From Copromyces sp. CBS 386.78 (Eukaryota > Ascomycota > Sordariomycetes > Sordariales > Sordariaceae), in the NCBI GenBank assembly GCA_030685235.1, contig MU839104.1:418093-482092 (forward strand): 64,000 nt of DNA, given 5' to 3'. Below are positions 18,497-31,723 of this stretch, one piece after another; the stretch's first letter is position 1, and the number at the start of each line of letters is the position of its first letter. The notes under the pieces were generated by a model. The model made no database searches, had not been told where the DNA came from, and saw nothing but the letters and a program-made list of their open reading frames with translations. The position numbers were made by a program, and so were the translations under genes.

Positions 18497-21290
18497 TTGC
18501 GTCTGGTAACGGGGGATGCACTTGCGCCCTCGTCGAGGCGAAACGAGGAAAGCCTGGTGTTACGCAATCGTCTATGGGCTGTTGAAGCAGGGAGAGATGG
18601 CTAGTCGCGCTCGGTGTTGAAAGAGCTGCGCTTCCTTGTCGGTGGTTGCGTTGCTGCTTCTGGGTGACGTGAGGGGGACCCGATGCGATCGACGTGGTTC
18701 GTTTATTATTGGCGTGAACTGCCTGCCCAGCCTCTGGACCTGGGTGTTGCCGTGCTACGCCGTACTCCGTACTCCGTACCTGGTGCTGCTACCGTTGTGG
18801 ATGACTTGGACGTTCGCGTCTCCAGCCGGTTCGTTTGGATGATGTATTGTGTGTGTTTTGGTCACTGTCGGTTGCGTGTGTGCCGCCACCAGAGATCGCC
18901 GCTTTCCCAACGTTCGTCAATACAAAGACTGACTGATCGAGTTATCCACCAGGTCGCTAAATCGAGGCGTAGGAGCTCCTCTTCGGACGCCGCGGAGCTT
19001 GGTGTGCCTGGGATGACAGGCGGGACCAGGTGTCGTCCAACGTGGGCGCGAAGTGGAAGCTATATCTCTAGGGTGGTAGATGGGGTGTTGGGAACCAGAA
19101 GAGCCGACGTGTCTCGTATCCTAGACCTGGCTGGAGGTGGTTCTTAAGACTGCGCAATAAGATGGTTGTATGTGGTGTAGCAGCTCCCTACCTATGCGAA
19201 TACGGTTTCAAAAATTAGGAAACCGATCGAATGCGGCCGCGTTCACAGTCGCACCAAGGTCGGTTTTATTGTCCACGGGTACCTCTACGTGGAGATAGGG
19301 GGAATTGGAGATGGTCGAAGCCAAGGTAGCTAAGGTAAATATGGGAAAGGTGAAGATTTGGAAAGTGAGGGGGATCGTGAACCCCAAGTCTTCCCAAGAC
19401 TCGTCGCTTGTTCCTTGTTGGCTTTTCTTTGTGAAGAAGCTGGGGATTGGAGAACTGGGAAGGGACTTTGGAGGAGCAACGAGGTAGGTGCGGGGCGTCG
19501 TCTGAAAGCGGGAACATCGAGGAATAACTGCGACCTGTACCAATTTGCCGTCACTGTCAGCAGAGGAGACCGGGGGAGCTGAGGCGGCCAAGCACAGGCA
19601 GAATTGCAGGCCTACCGCTGCTATAGTGTCATCCCCGGATTGAGCGGACTCACCTTTGCTAGAGGTAAGTAAGGTAGGTACCTAAACTTCCACTTGGCAC
19701 ATATCGAACCTCATGCCCTGCTCCTTGTTGTGTAACTGCACGCTACCTACCTTCTCAAAAGCTCTTACGGTAATAATGTGTCTATACAGAACGGAGCAAT
19801 CTATGCAGTTCTTCGCATTAGTTGTACGCGAGAAAGCGTACTATCTTTCTGTTCTCGCAGGTCTGAACTCAACGTACATTACCAGTACAGCCACGGAGAC
19901 ATAACAGCCGATGAGAAACGCAGTGTGGGACTCTGGATTTTGGGCTTCTGGCACTCCATTCGAGTCTTCCCTTTTGTTCAACTTCAGGATGTGTCTCGTG
20001 CCTCAGTTTCGCATGAATGGAGGGAGACCTCTCAGAGACATTGTCATGAATGGGGCAGTGGGACTCTTCGTTCTGTTTTGCATGTGAAAGGGGACCTGTT
20101 TGGACTCCCTGCGTTTTATGTGACAGGTAAGGTACCTTGCTTTTACCCCATATTCGCGACGGTTGCCCTGAGAACTCCAAAAGGAAACGGATACCAAGAC
20201 GAAGGCCTCCTGCTGCTGGTCCGATATCGTGGATCAGCTGGATGTCACTCGAGGTTCCTGGTGACATTGACATCAGAATGCGCCAATGTCTCTTGCCTCG
20301 TGGTGCCCTCGTGGCTCCATGTTGCCTCCTCGATGCAGTGTTTCCTGCTTGCGGACCTCACTCAGCCATTGCTAGTGAGGACCTGACTATAACGAGCCTC
20401 GCGAGCTAACATAACAAGAGCAAGTGTTTCGTGCTTATTTTGGGTTTGGCTTCTGCTTACAAGTCACCACGACACCATGAGCATTGGATGAGTGCGACAA
20501 AGAGGCAATACTTCTCCAGGGGAGCCTTGTGCCCACACAAACCCCGTCGAGCCCCCATCATCGTCGCCCGGGGAAAACATCCCAACTGGGAAATGCTGTC
20601 CGCCATCACAGCAATCCGGGGCACGGCATCTCCCTTGGCTCCAAGACCTTTTAGCAACGACCTCCTCCACACCACGGACTCCTCCCAGAACCCCGTTCAC
20701 GACTCTTCTCCGTCCTCCACCTTGAAAAGGCACAAGATCACAAATGGATTTCTCTAGGCCTTTCGTTTAGTTCGGCGGGAAAATGGCGTTTTCCACATTA
20801 TGTCCACTATCGCAACTATAAGCATCATAGCTTCCCGTACTATAGAACGATCCCTTTTATTCAGCATACTCAACTACCCCGCAGTATTCCTGCCGGTGAG
20901 GAAGATGATCTGATCCTTCAGTAGTTCACAGTTCAGCTTCAGCTTACGACTTGTTCGGGCAAATACTTGATGCCTGTAGTTATCCTTGCGAACCTCGGGT
21001 ACCCGACCTGGATGACCCCAAGATCCAAGAAAATCTTAAGTCTTGGTTTATCCCAATTGGTCAATACCAACCTAACCGACTCGCACCACTACGGTCCGCG
21101 ACCACCGTCGCAAACCACGCAAGCTCGCAACACTCGCAAGCATCACCAACATAGCAATGTAAGTAACTACAAACGGGATCTCGAAAGAGGAAGAGTACTC
21201 TCCGGTAGCGTCAGACCTCCCGTATCCTCACCTACGCCTATCAGGGGGCTCACATACATACTCGTCAGGTCTTCAAAATCGACCGTCTGA
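18497..21290. other. Upstream region of the FarA/CTF1-type gene, no convincing gene
   Basis: About 2.8 kb of normal base composition lying between the regulator's start and the AT-rich block. Short ORFs occur (for example a 127-codon minus-strand frame at 19208-19591), but none has a recognisable domain. GGTAGGTACCT-type short palindromic motifs occur near 19670-19750. The part nearest 18496 should hold the 5' UTR and promoter of the regulator. Confidence 0.5.
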
Positions 21291-21316
21291 CTAGCGGCGG
21301 GGCCACTAGTCAGGAC

Positions 21317-21352
21317 CAGCGACTCGTACACGACCAGCGACTCGTACCTAAA
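21317..21352. repeat. Direct repeat of GACCAGCGACTCGTAC at the edge of the AT-rich block
   Basis: Two copies of GACCAGCGACTCGTAC separated by two or three bases. This stretch and the following GGGGTACCTCCCCCACCC are the last GC-rich bases before composition drops. They may be a transposon terminus, but no matching inverted end was found in the window. Confidence 0.45.
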
Positions 21353-21739
21353 AAATGGGGTACCTCCCCCACCCGCTATTTTGCTAGCAAATCGAGGTAC
21401 ATCCGTTAAACTATAATTTTTTTTAATTGTAACCGAATTATTTCAGCCCAATTCCCCGTACTACTATATTTGCGCTCTATTGTACTCAACTTCGTAAAAC
21501 CGCTATTAATACGTATAATCAATTTTGATTGGCTTAAAATACTTTTATTTAATCGGTAATTGTATTATTATATTATTTCTTTATCTAACTCTTATCCTTT
21601 CGTAACGGTACCTCGTATCTCCTATCGATTATAATATACTTTACTATCTTTGTACGTTTACCGGTAGCTCTTTTAATATTTTAACTGACTTTAGCAATAT
21701 TTTAAACGAATTTAATAATATCCTTATAAACGTATAGAA

Positions 21740-22090
21740 ATTTCTCCCCGTAGAGGGAAGGGTTTAAACTATTGTAAAAGCCTTTTAAAGTAAATAGTTC
21801 AAAATTATAGCCGATATAGCGAAAGTATTTCGAATTCTATATAAATAAGTCGTTAACCGCTATAAAAGTATATATTCGGTAGCCGGGAATAGTGGTTTTA
21901 ATAAATTATTAATTGAAGAGGAGGATTTTATTATACATACTTAAATTAATATATAAATATTTATTAGTAAATAAGGCAAGCGTTATATTATAAACCTAAT
22001 TAACAAGTCTCTTGTATATAAGTATTAAGATAAATCTACGGCGGTTAGTATTAGTAGCGACCGCCTTAATATAATTAAATTATAATTGCG
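21740..22090 (+). pseudogene. Fot1/pogo-type transposase, N-terminal fragment, RIP-degraded
   Basis: Read with TAA/TAG as former Gln codons, the plus frame gives a pipsqueak-type helix-turn-helix start (IADIAKVFRILYKQVVNRY) followed by an EEEDFIIHTQ segment, matching in order and spacing the DNA-binding N-terminus of pogo/Fot1 transposases. Many in-frame stops and TpA enrichment show it is dead. It breaks off at the gypsy LTR starting at 22134; no DDE catalytic part is present. The identification rests on pattern only. Confidence 0.45.
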
Positions 22091-22133
22091 GTAATAATAC
22101 TACTATCCTTTAAATTTATTACAGGGTTAGGCT

Positions 22134-22294
22134 TGTAATGTGCTGTGCTGTACTAATTGCACATATACTGTGCCGACTAGAGCCCAGAGCTCTACCCGCG
22201 TACATTAACCATATTACTATTACGTACAACCTCACGTGCCCGCGTATAGTCTAGTCTATAAGGCTCTCGCCTATATACCCAGACCTCTACGTAT
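22134..22294 (+). repeat. Gypsy element D, 5' LTR, first part
   Basis: Starts TGTAATGTGCTG and runs to the point where element A is inserted. The LTR continues at 29642-29715, which ends GCCCCGTAATA like the LTRs of element B. Without A the two parts give about 235 bp, close to the 241-242 bp of the A/B LTRs. The LTR is followed by a gag-like region. Confidence 0.55.
22290..22294. repeat. Target-site duplication CGTAT (left) of element A
   Basis: The five bases before the left LTR equal the five after the right LTR (29637-29641), the duplication size expected for Ty3/gypsy integration. Confidence 0.85.
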
Positions 22295-22536
22295 TATCAT
22301 GGGGATGACACCGTTGGGGGTATAGTTGGATATACGTAGTTATACGAGGAAGGAAAGAAGGAGGAGGGAGGAGTACAATCTAGATATAAGGTAAGCTATA
22401 CCGTACCCTAGATCCGGGACCGAAGCCCACTAGTACATACGTACGATCCTATTAGCTAATAGCCAATAGGAATAATTAGCTATATTTAATTATATACGTA
22501 GTACCTAATAATGCTATTATAAGTAATCCTATAATA
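22295..22536 (-). repeat. Left (3') LTR of gypsy element A
   Basis: A 242-bp LTR with the shared landmarks GGAAGGAAAGAAGGAGGAGG and CTATTAGCTAATAGCCAATAG. It is more RIP-mutated than the right copy, which keeps several CA/TG pairs. Confidence 0.9.
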
Positions 22537-22839
22537 CTACCTCCTTATAAAAGAAGTTTATAGAGTTTTAAACAATCTATTTAATATATATATATAAAAT
22601 AATAGAATCTTACTTCAATCCCCGTCTTCTAACTCTTCAATCCGTAATTAAACGCCTACAATCTACAATTAAGTAGCTACATTATCGTTATCTCCCTACT
22701 AATAGGTCCTAACCTCTAACCGTATTTCTACGTTCCTTATCGAGGGCCGCTTTCCTTACTAAACTTCCGTTAATTTCCTAAATATTTTATAGAAGAATTT
22801 ATTTATCTTCTTTAAATCTTCTTCGGATAGGGGTTCGAA

Positions 22840-25800
22840 CTCCCGGCTCACCAATTCAACTATAGCTTCCCGCGCTTCTATATCGTAGCCGGCGGCAATA
22901 TTCGCTATAGCGGTATTAATTTATTCCTTTAAATTAGCAATACGTCTAAAGCGTTTCGGGGGTAGGGCTAGGGACGCCGTATAATATATTTAGGGTACGG
23001 GCGACGCCGTATAACGTATTTAGGGTATTAAGGCCCTCTACTTTAAGGTCCGTTCTTAAAATATAGCTTTAATTTCTAGCTAATTTTAAACTATTAATAA
23101 AATAAGGGTATTTGGGTAATCGTAGTAAAATATAATAACGGAATCCCTTACTCCTTTAACATTATTAAAAGGTTCGTCGGTAAGGTTATAATATTTCTAC
23201 TTTATAATATAGAATTAATAACGGTTACTTCCTTATTAAAAATAATTTAAGAATTTATTAAATTCCTATTCTACTACCTCCTTATAATTATTTATTCTAA
23301 TTATAATTCTACTTTTATTAGCTTATACGTCGCTTTATAAGTCGGCTTAGCTAGAAAAACCTTTATAATAAAATTTTACTATAGAAACGTAGAATATTAA
23401 CGAATACTTTATATTAGTAAGTAAAATTAATTTAACGTTATAGGATTACGTCTAATCCACTTTAAAAGGGCCTTCCTATCGTAAAGATAACTTATTATAT
23501 AGCCTACCGTTATTAAAATTAATCGTATTAAATAAAACACAATCCTTAATATAATATTTTAGTATATTAGACCAATTCTCGTTAGTATTAACCTCGTATT
23601 AGTTTTATACTTTCTTCGTAAAAGTATATATATAGTCTTAAATAGCTTCGAAACGAGCGAACAATTCGCTAACCTTTATATACTCCTTCTATTATATTAG
23701 CGAGAAACTTTTTAATAGTATAATAACTACGGGTTCGATACCTATACGGGAGTAGAAACCGTAATTAATAAAAAAGGGGGTTACGCCCGTAATTAATAAT
23801 ATTATATTATTTTTTACGAACTCCGCTAATAATAATTATTATACTTAATCCGTTTATATTTAATTAATAAAAATACGTAAATATTATTCTATTTCTACGT
23901 TAATATACTCCGTTTAAACGTTAGTCTATAAATAGAAAATAGAGTTTAATAATTTTTTAATAGCTAAATATTTATAGATCGAAAATTAGAATAAGGATAT
24001 AAATTAAGTACCGCAATTGGAAATAACAATATTAAATAGGTTATAAAGGGTATAAATACGGTTAATAAAACGGTTTACTAATTCTTCCACTTCTATAGTA
24101 ACGATTAGGATATAATAATATATTTTTATTAAACAGTCTACAACAATAGTAATATATTTAAATTTCTAGCCTAAATAAAGGCTTTCTAATAAAAGGGAAA
24201 TATAATCAACTAATATATTAGTTTATAATACGTAAACTATTAGTATAAGCTTAAAATAACTTACTTTAATTTATTATAATATTTTCGTTTTAAAATATAT
24301 TAAATAACTTTTATAATAAGCTTTAATAGCCTTTACTATATTTAATTAATATTAATATTCGTTTATCTATACTTATATTTTATCCTTACCTAAATAGCCA
24401 GCCGTTAGTAACAAATAAACGTAATAAATTAATAGTAAATAAGTAGCAGTATTATTAGGGTCGATAAATACCTTTCTTTTATAATAAACTTTACCTCCTA
24501 TTGTAAAATATTTAGCGAAAGCGACTTTAAATTTCTTCTTAATATAAAGGCGCTATTTAATATAACCTAAATTTTTTAAACAATTAACGGCCTCTTATAT
24601 TAAAGTCGACTAATTATAATTCTCGTTAATAATATCGTCAATTAATTTATTTAATTCCTCTAAAGTATTTAGAAATAATAAGAATACTTCTTTATTAAAA
24701 TTAAAATCGTTATTAATTATTATAATTAATAAAGAAAAGTACTCCTCCTTAAAGCGGGCGGGGTCGATAAACTTATAGTTTCTTACTTTTAAGCAATAAT
24801 CGTTTATATTTAGAAATATATCTTTTAACTTCCTATTCAATATATTAAGGCAGAAATTTCGTAACCCTAGCGTATAGAAGATTAAAAAATTAAATTGTAA
24901 TAGGAATTATAATTACCGTATATAGCGGGGTATAAGCTATTTATTTATTATAAAAATCTTTAAATTCTTATAATTAGTAATAATATTAAAAGGTTATTAG
25001 GCACCCTCTAATTTTGGGCACTACTCTTCTAATATTTTAACAATAGCGAAGAACTCTTTATTATAAATATTATAATTGTATTCCGCTATTAAATACTATA
25101 TTAAAAAGTATACAATTAGGTAGAGCTCGCTATTATCCCTATACTAAAAAGGGGTACTTTTAAAAACCTAATTCGAAGTATTAATTTTAACAATTATCTT
25201 TTTAAATTAATTATAGATTTATAAAGTTAGTCCGCTAGTAAACGTAGCCTTTAAAGTCTTAAAAGCGGATTACTATACTATAATTTATAATTATTCTACG
25301 TCCTTTTTCGTAAAATCGTATAATAGTACTACTATTATTAAAAAACCTTTAATAAAACAATAATAAAAATTGGTAAATCCTAAGAAATTTTATAAAAACT
25401 TTTTTAATATCGGGGGTTATTAATTTATAATAGCCTTAACCTTTATTAAATCTATTTCGATACCACCGAATATAATAATTAATTTAAAATATTTAATTTT
25501 CTTAATATAGAACTCGCATTTATCGATATTAACCTATAGGCCAGCCTTTTTTAGGTAGGTAAAAATATCGTTTATATACTTCTAATATTCTTCCTCGTTA
25601 TCTGAAAAAATAAGGATATTATTTAAGTAAATAATTATATAAATATCTAAAATATTATATAAAATATTATTAACGTAATTTTAAAATATATTAAATATTC
25701 CCTATAGGCCGAATAGGCAAATTAATAATTTAAATAAGTTAAAGCAGGTAATAAATATTATTAATTATTTATATCCTTTTATAACGCGAATATAATTAAA

Positions 25801-28800
25801 AGCGGCGATAATATCTAACTTAATAAAAATCTTTACTTTATAAATAGTATTAAAAGTTTCCTTAATTAAAGGGAACGAATAACGGCTTTTAAAAATAACG
25901 TTATTAATCCCCCTATAATCTACGCAAATTCTAATACTTCTGCCTAACTTTTATACTAATAAAATTTAAAAAGCGGCCTTTAATTACGAAAGACGGATAA
26001 ACCTATTATAGAAATTCTCGTTAATTTACTTCTTAATTATATTTAATTCGTCGGGGTTAAACGCCTTTAAATTCGTATAAAGCGTTTATTTTCCCAGGCG
26101 GAATTCGATTTTAAAATTATAAAAGTAGTAGGGGGGTAAAACTATTATATTATAAAGTTTAAAAACGTCGAAGTAATTCTAATATTATTTAAAAAGCTTC
26201 TCCTTAATTTAAATATTAATTTTAAATAATTTATCGGCCTTTTCGTAAAACTTAGCCATATCTTCTTCTATAATATTAGCAGCGAATTTAATAGCTTCGC
26301 AACGTTCGAAATCCTTATTTATATTATTATTAAAATAAATATATTTAACAATCTTTACTATTCGAATAATAACCTTAAATCCTTTACTAACGTAAGTATT
26401 AATTTACAAATAATAACGCTTACTTAACAATTTCTTATACTTAGCGCTATTACCGTCCTAAATTTCTTATTCTATTTTTTAGGTAAAGTTTATTAAACTA
26501 CGGAATATATTATAATTATAATCGTATTTAATTCCTATCCTTACCCTTCTATTAACAATACCTTTATCGTTTTTATACTCTTCAAACTCTAGGGCGCCCC
26601 CCTTTACCTCTTTAACCTAAGCTTCCTCCTCCGCCCTAGCCTCTTCTAAAATTTCACAAAATTCCGCGTACGAAATACAGAATATTCGTAAATAATATTT
26701 CTTATATAACTAATTAAAATTAATAGCCGTTATATCCCTAATATCTACGGGGTTAATTAGTTCATTCGAAAAATATATTTTACGTACTATAACGTAGTAG
26801 TAGGGGTCGGATCTTCGCTAGCCGGCCACAATACGACAAATAGTAGGCTTAATCCGCTTAAGAATTTTAATAATAGTATTCGTAATTAGAGCGGGATTTA
26901 AAGTACTAGGGGTATTATATTTAACGGTAGCGGGAGCGGGGTCCGTAATTAGTATATCCGCAATTAATATACCAAGGCCGACTACTTCGGTTATACCCTA
27001 TACAATTTTATAATAATATGTATAAATATATTTCTAAACCTTAGGCGCGTATTATAAAGAGGGTCTATAGGAAGGTAGCGGTTAATATAGTAATTAATAA
27101 AGGTAACGGCGCCGTCTAACTATAATATTATAAGGTTATAAAATTTGAATTATAGTATACCTAAAATAATAAAATAATTATCGGCTAAATCGTAAGCTAA
27201 TATAATAATTATTTTTATATAATAACCGATCTATAATTAGACTTCGTAATAATAAGTAATAAAATCCTTAGGTATACCGTCTACTAAATATAAAACCTTT
27301 AATTTAAAGAATTTTAATAGCGGAATATTATAGTAAATAATAAAACTACAATCGATAAAAGCGAGAGCGGAATATCCATTATTAATTAGAATAATATACT
27401 TATTTCGTTAATTATACAGTCTATAAATAATTTAAATAGAAAAGAAAATAAAATTATTTTTATAACTATTTAAATTTGAATTCTTAAATTAAATTATTTT
27501 TAAATCTACTAAATTATTTACTTCCTCCTTTATTATTACTATAAATAATAATTTTTCTAAACGATTTAATAGAGAGGCGGCGTATTTCCTATATTATATT
27601 TTATAAATTAAATAGAAGTTAGAACGGGGGGTATAGTAGGAGTAGCGGACTTATTAATAGTAACGGCGTTAATACGAATACTATTATTACCGTTATTACT
27701 ATAGCCGGTCTAACCTATAGCGGGTCTACTACAATTATTATTACCGCTTCTACTATAATAATTACAACGGTCGCACTCCCTCTACTCTTTAAAAATACTA
27801 GTATTAATATTATTACAATATTTATAAGTATAATAATTAAAGTTAGTATAGCGTTTATAAAGACTATTCTATATATAATAATCGATAACCACTTTATCGA
27901 TTATATAAAATAATTAGATATTAATAACTGTTATAGCGTTAAAATCTATAGCCATACTACCTTAATTAATAGTACGCTCGAAAGTAACAATATTATTAAT
28001 ACCAGTAGTATTATTTTTAAAATAAATATTAATCTTATTACGTTAATTATACTCTTCTAAATTAGTAGCGAACTTCTAATAGAAGGTAAGTTAACCATTA
28101 AAATCGTTATAGGCTAGGGTATTTTATTAATAAATAATAGTATTACAAATTTCATTCGTAACCTTTATTTTTAAATAATAAGTTTTTATAGTATTGTTGA
28201 AATCGTATTTATTAATAATAATAATAAATTTATCTTCGAAATCGAATTATTTCGTACCCTTAATTATTTTTAATAATTCGAAATTATAATATACTTCGAA
28301 AGTAAAGTCTATATAATTATATTTAATATTAAAATAAATAAAAAAGGCTTCCACACTCTTTTACTTCTATTTAATCGGGTCCTCCTCTTTAATAATAAGT
28401 ATTATATATAGCGATAGAATTTTAAAAATATTACCTCTAAAGTACGAAAGGATTTACGCAAATTTGTAACGCTTATCCTAATCGAATTATTAAATATCTT
28501 AAAATTAATATAATTAAAATTTATTATATTAATCCTAGAAAGCCTTAATACATTTAACAGTAGAAGTATCCTTACTAATATAAATAGTAGGGTCTTTATT
28601 CGTACGGGTTTTCAGAGTAACTATAATAGCTTCGTCGTTAGAATTAAAAGCGGGGATAAAAGCGGGCGGAATAACTTTATCGCGAATAGCTTTCTTAAAA
28701 GCCTTAATTTAAATTTCAATAATCTTCTTAAATTTAATATTAGTTTCGTTAATTATAATAAAATTATTACGGAATTATTAGGCCTTTTATTAAAGGTTGG

Positions 28801-29100
28801 CGAATTCTTATTAAAAATTAGCAATAGTACTTTCTTAATTAACAATCTACTAGTAGGCGGCTTCGAAGGAATCTTAAACGGCGCTAACGAACGTATTAAC
28901 TTAAATTAAATCTATATAAATTAATTAAACGAGAATAATAATAACGTAGGGAAAAGTAATATATTAGGCGAATTTAGAAATAATATTAAAAATTTCCTCT
29001 ACGATTAAGTTATTTAGGTATTAAAAAGCAGTACTATTAAAGATTTCTATAACGTTTTCGAAGAATTATTTATATTTAAAACCAACGATAACGTTGATCG
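22840..29100 (-). pseudogene. Gag-pol of gypsy element A (multiple RIP stops)
   Basis: The minus-strand coding remnant mirrors that of element B: gag at the right end (zinc-knuckle region near 27700-27900), then protease, reverse transcriptase, RNase H and integrase, with the chromodomain-like end at the left. The RT active-site segment lies at about 25613-25640, where YLDD has become YLNN followed by ILIFSDNEEE, the second part better preserved than in B. No open frame longer than a short fragment survives. Boundaries are approximate. Confidence 0.75.
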
Positions 29101-29394
29101 TAAAGATAGCAACGTCGAAATTAATAATAGGGGCCGCTATTTAAATAATTATAATCGTTCTAATTAATACCTACTATTTTATAGCGTAAACGGTATCCGT
29201 TAACTACTTTATAGCGACGAAAAAAAAATATAATTACAATACGACAAAAAAGAGGTATAATTACTATACGACGGATTTTAATCTTGGTCGCAATACGACG
29301 AAATCGCAGGCTCGTCGGAAATATTTACAACGGCGGCGGCAATAAACTTATTTTAAAGTATACGTACACAGCGTAATAGTAAGGTACAACTAAT

Positions 29395-29636
29395 TATTAC
29401 GGGGATAATACCGTTAGGAGTATGGTTGGATATACGTAGTTATACGAGGAAGGAAAGAAGGAGGAGGGAGGAGTGCAGTCTAAATATAGGACAAGCTATG
29501 CCGTACCCTAAATCCGGGACCGAGGCTCACTAGTGTATGCGTGCGATCCTATTGGCCAATAGCCAATAGGGATAACTAGCTATGCCTAATCGTACACGCA
29601 GTACCCAGTAGTGCCATCACAGGTAATCCTGTAATA
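29395..29636 (-). repeat. Right (5') LTR of gypsy element A
   Basis: A 242-bp LTR starting TATTACGGGG on the plus strand and ending CCTGTAATA, followed by the TSD CGTAT. It is visibly richer in GC than the interior of the element. Confidence 0.9.
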
Positions 29637-29641
29637 CGTAT

Positions 29642-29715
29642 ACTTCCTTCCTCTCTCCTCATATAATAATATATATTGTACCCTACCTATAATAATACCC
29701 TTTCGCCCCGTAATA
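29642..29715 (+). repeat. Gypsy element D, 5' LTR, second part
   Basis: Continuation of the LTR begun at 22134, resuming directly after A's right target-site copy and ending GCCCCGTAATA. Element D must therefore be older than the insertion of A. Confidence 0.5.
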
Positions 29716-31723
29716 ATTTATTATATTAACTATTACGCTACGTGCGCTTACTATTATAAGAGGAAAATTGCTCGTATTATTTCGATCGCGATAATTAATT
29801 AATTAAGACTCGACCCTACGCATTCTTAACTCCTATTGTAATTTTAACTATTAAATTAGGTAAAATATTAAGCCGAATATTAATAAGATCGCTCGCATTC
29901 TCTTTCTACCTTTATACCTATTAAAATATATTTAATCCAATAATTAATATCTAATTCTATCGCTTTCCGAACTTAGCCCGTAACCGATAATTTTATTATT
30001 ATTATAGTCGTTAATACTATCGTAGTAACTATTAGCTTAAATTATTAAGACGATTTAATAATTTTTATTTAAGCGTTTGAAGGCCTCTATTATTAAATAA
30101 TTAAAATTTTAATCCCTATTTCCTAAATTTATATTCTTACTAACCTTCCCGCTTTTTAAACCTTCTTCTCTACTTTTTACTATTTATTCTATAATAATAT
30201 TATTGCTACTAAAGCCGACGCCCATAATTTTGAAGAAGATTTTATTACGGCTAAAAAAGAAATCGTCTACTTCTAAACCCGTATTAAGGATTTCAATTAC
30301 GAAATCGCCTATAAAAAAAATAATATCGTAACTATCCGTACTTAATATTTATTCGCCGTTTAAATTAACGTTAAGGATTACTAAACCCAAATTAAGTTGT
30401 TCTACGACTAAATCGCCGCTCTCAAAAAGGAATTTAACGATTTTCGTATTATATTTATAGCCGCTTTTCAATTGCAAAAGGACTATTATTAAAAAATCCT
30501 CTTTAACCTTCGTACCCGGCTCCTAAATATTAACCCAATTCCCCTACCGCCGTCTCCCAATTTTAACTCCTACCCTCCGTTTCCTTCTAACGTCTTTAAT
30601 AATAATAATATTATAAATTAATATTATATATTATTATTACCTCCGCCTTTAATAATAAGGGATTATTGATCGAATGTACTATTAAATATCGTATTTAATA
30701 TATACGTATAAAATTTATTTAAATAAATAAACTAAAGGTTTTTGTTAACGAATGCCCTAAATTTTTTATTATTATTTATTCTATCGAAGGAATCCCGTTC
30801 GAGGCTATTGAAATCGAATTAAATAAGGCTATCTTTAGCGAACCTTATAAATAGGGTACTACCTTCGAATTTATTAACGAACTGAATAAAAAGTATAATA
30901 ATATTAATATTATTATTAAATCCCGCCGCGCTTTCGAAAACTTTAAAATATTTAAGGGTATAAAATAATCCGATTTCGAAAAGAAATTTATTACGTTTAT
31001 CGACAAATATAAATTCGATAATGGTATAAAAATTTATTACCTCTATTAGAAAATTAATAATTACGTTCGCTTCGCCTTTACTTACTAGTACCCTTAGCCC
31101 GCCAATAATAAATTCGACAAATAATTTAAAATTTCTCGTAACTTTACTAAAGTTCTAAAAAATAAAGATTAGTGCAAAAAGTAGGTTAACCCCTTTTATA
31201 AAATTAATATTATTGGTAACGCTTCTACTTCTGCGGGTAGTTCTAATAATTTTATAATTAAAGCTATTATTAATTAAGGCGGTAACGTTATAGACTTCGA
31301 TTCTATAACCGAAATAAATATTTAAATATTTTATATAATTAAGGCTAACATTTTCGAATATTGTATAAAGATAAACGCTTGTACCCGCTACGGTAAATCC
31401 GGCTATTATTTAGGAGATTATTATTCCTATATTAATTTTAAGAAGGAGGTTAAAACCCGTAATAATTACAATAATAAAGGTCGTAGCAGTAATACCAGTA
31501 ATATTAGTAATAATAGTAATAATTATAATAATAGCGGTAATAATAATACTTCTAATAATAGAAGTAACGGTAACCGTAATAATAATAGCGGTAATAATAA
31601 TAGTAGCGGTAATAATAATAATAGTAATTAATAATAGTCCGTTTAGGACTAATATAATTATAGATAATAGCGCCCTAATTATAGCGGCGGTTACTACGTT
31701 AACGTTATAAATAAAATAGTCTT
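29716..31723 (+). pseudogene. Gag region of gypsy element D (pol missing)
   Basis: A RIP-degraded plus-strand coding remnant about 2 kb long. It aligns in order with the gag of element B (FEKKFITFIDKYKFDNG-type segment, then FDSITEINIQIFYIIKA) but is clearly diverged, so D is a related, different family. A knuckle-like ACTRYGKSGYY segment follows near 31370, then a low-complexity AGTAATAAT-rich tail (about 31480-31630). The element stops at about 31723 without protease, RT, integrase or 3' LTR. Confidence 0.6.

Larger units (their letters stand above)
22295..29636 (-). mobile_element. Ty3/gypsy retrotransposon A (complete, RIP-mutated, chromovirus-like)
   Basis: A 7342-bp element with direct LTRs (22295-22536 and 29395-29636, 242 bp each) and TSD CGTAT. 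It is read on the minus strand and is the inverted counterpart of element B: LTRs and interior match by position along the whole length. The polypurine-like CTCCTTATAAAAG/CTACC junction lies inside the left LTR. Its interior is full of stops created by C-to-T changes in CpA context. The LTRs carry the usual TG..CA ends, here mutated to TA..TA. It sits inside the LTR of the older element D. Confidence 0.92.

Noticed and set aside
18151..18604. Poly-Val/Leu/Ala ORFs on the plus strand
   Set aside because: They are antisense readings of the CAG/CAA (Gln) tract in exon 1 of the FarA/CTF1-type gene.
19208..19591. 127-codon minus-strand ORF upstream of the regulator
   Set aside because: No domain, no conserved splice context, and Ser/Pro-rich; an unproven 5' leader or chance ORF.
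22828..22855. tRNA B-box-like GGGGTTCGAACTCCCGG
   Set aside because: No cloverleaf around it, and the matching position in the inverted element B (about 38570-38600) shows it is part of the gypsy coding region (ELEPL codons).
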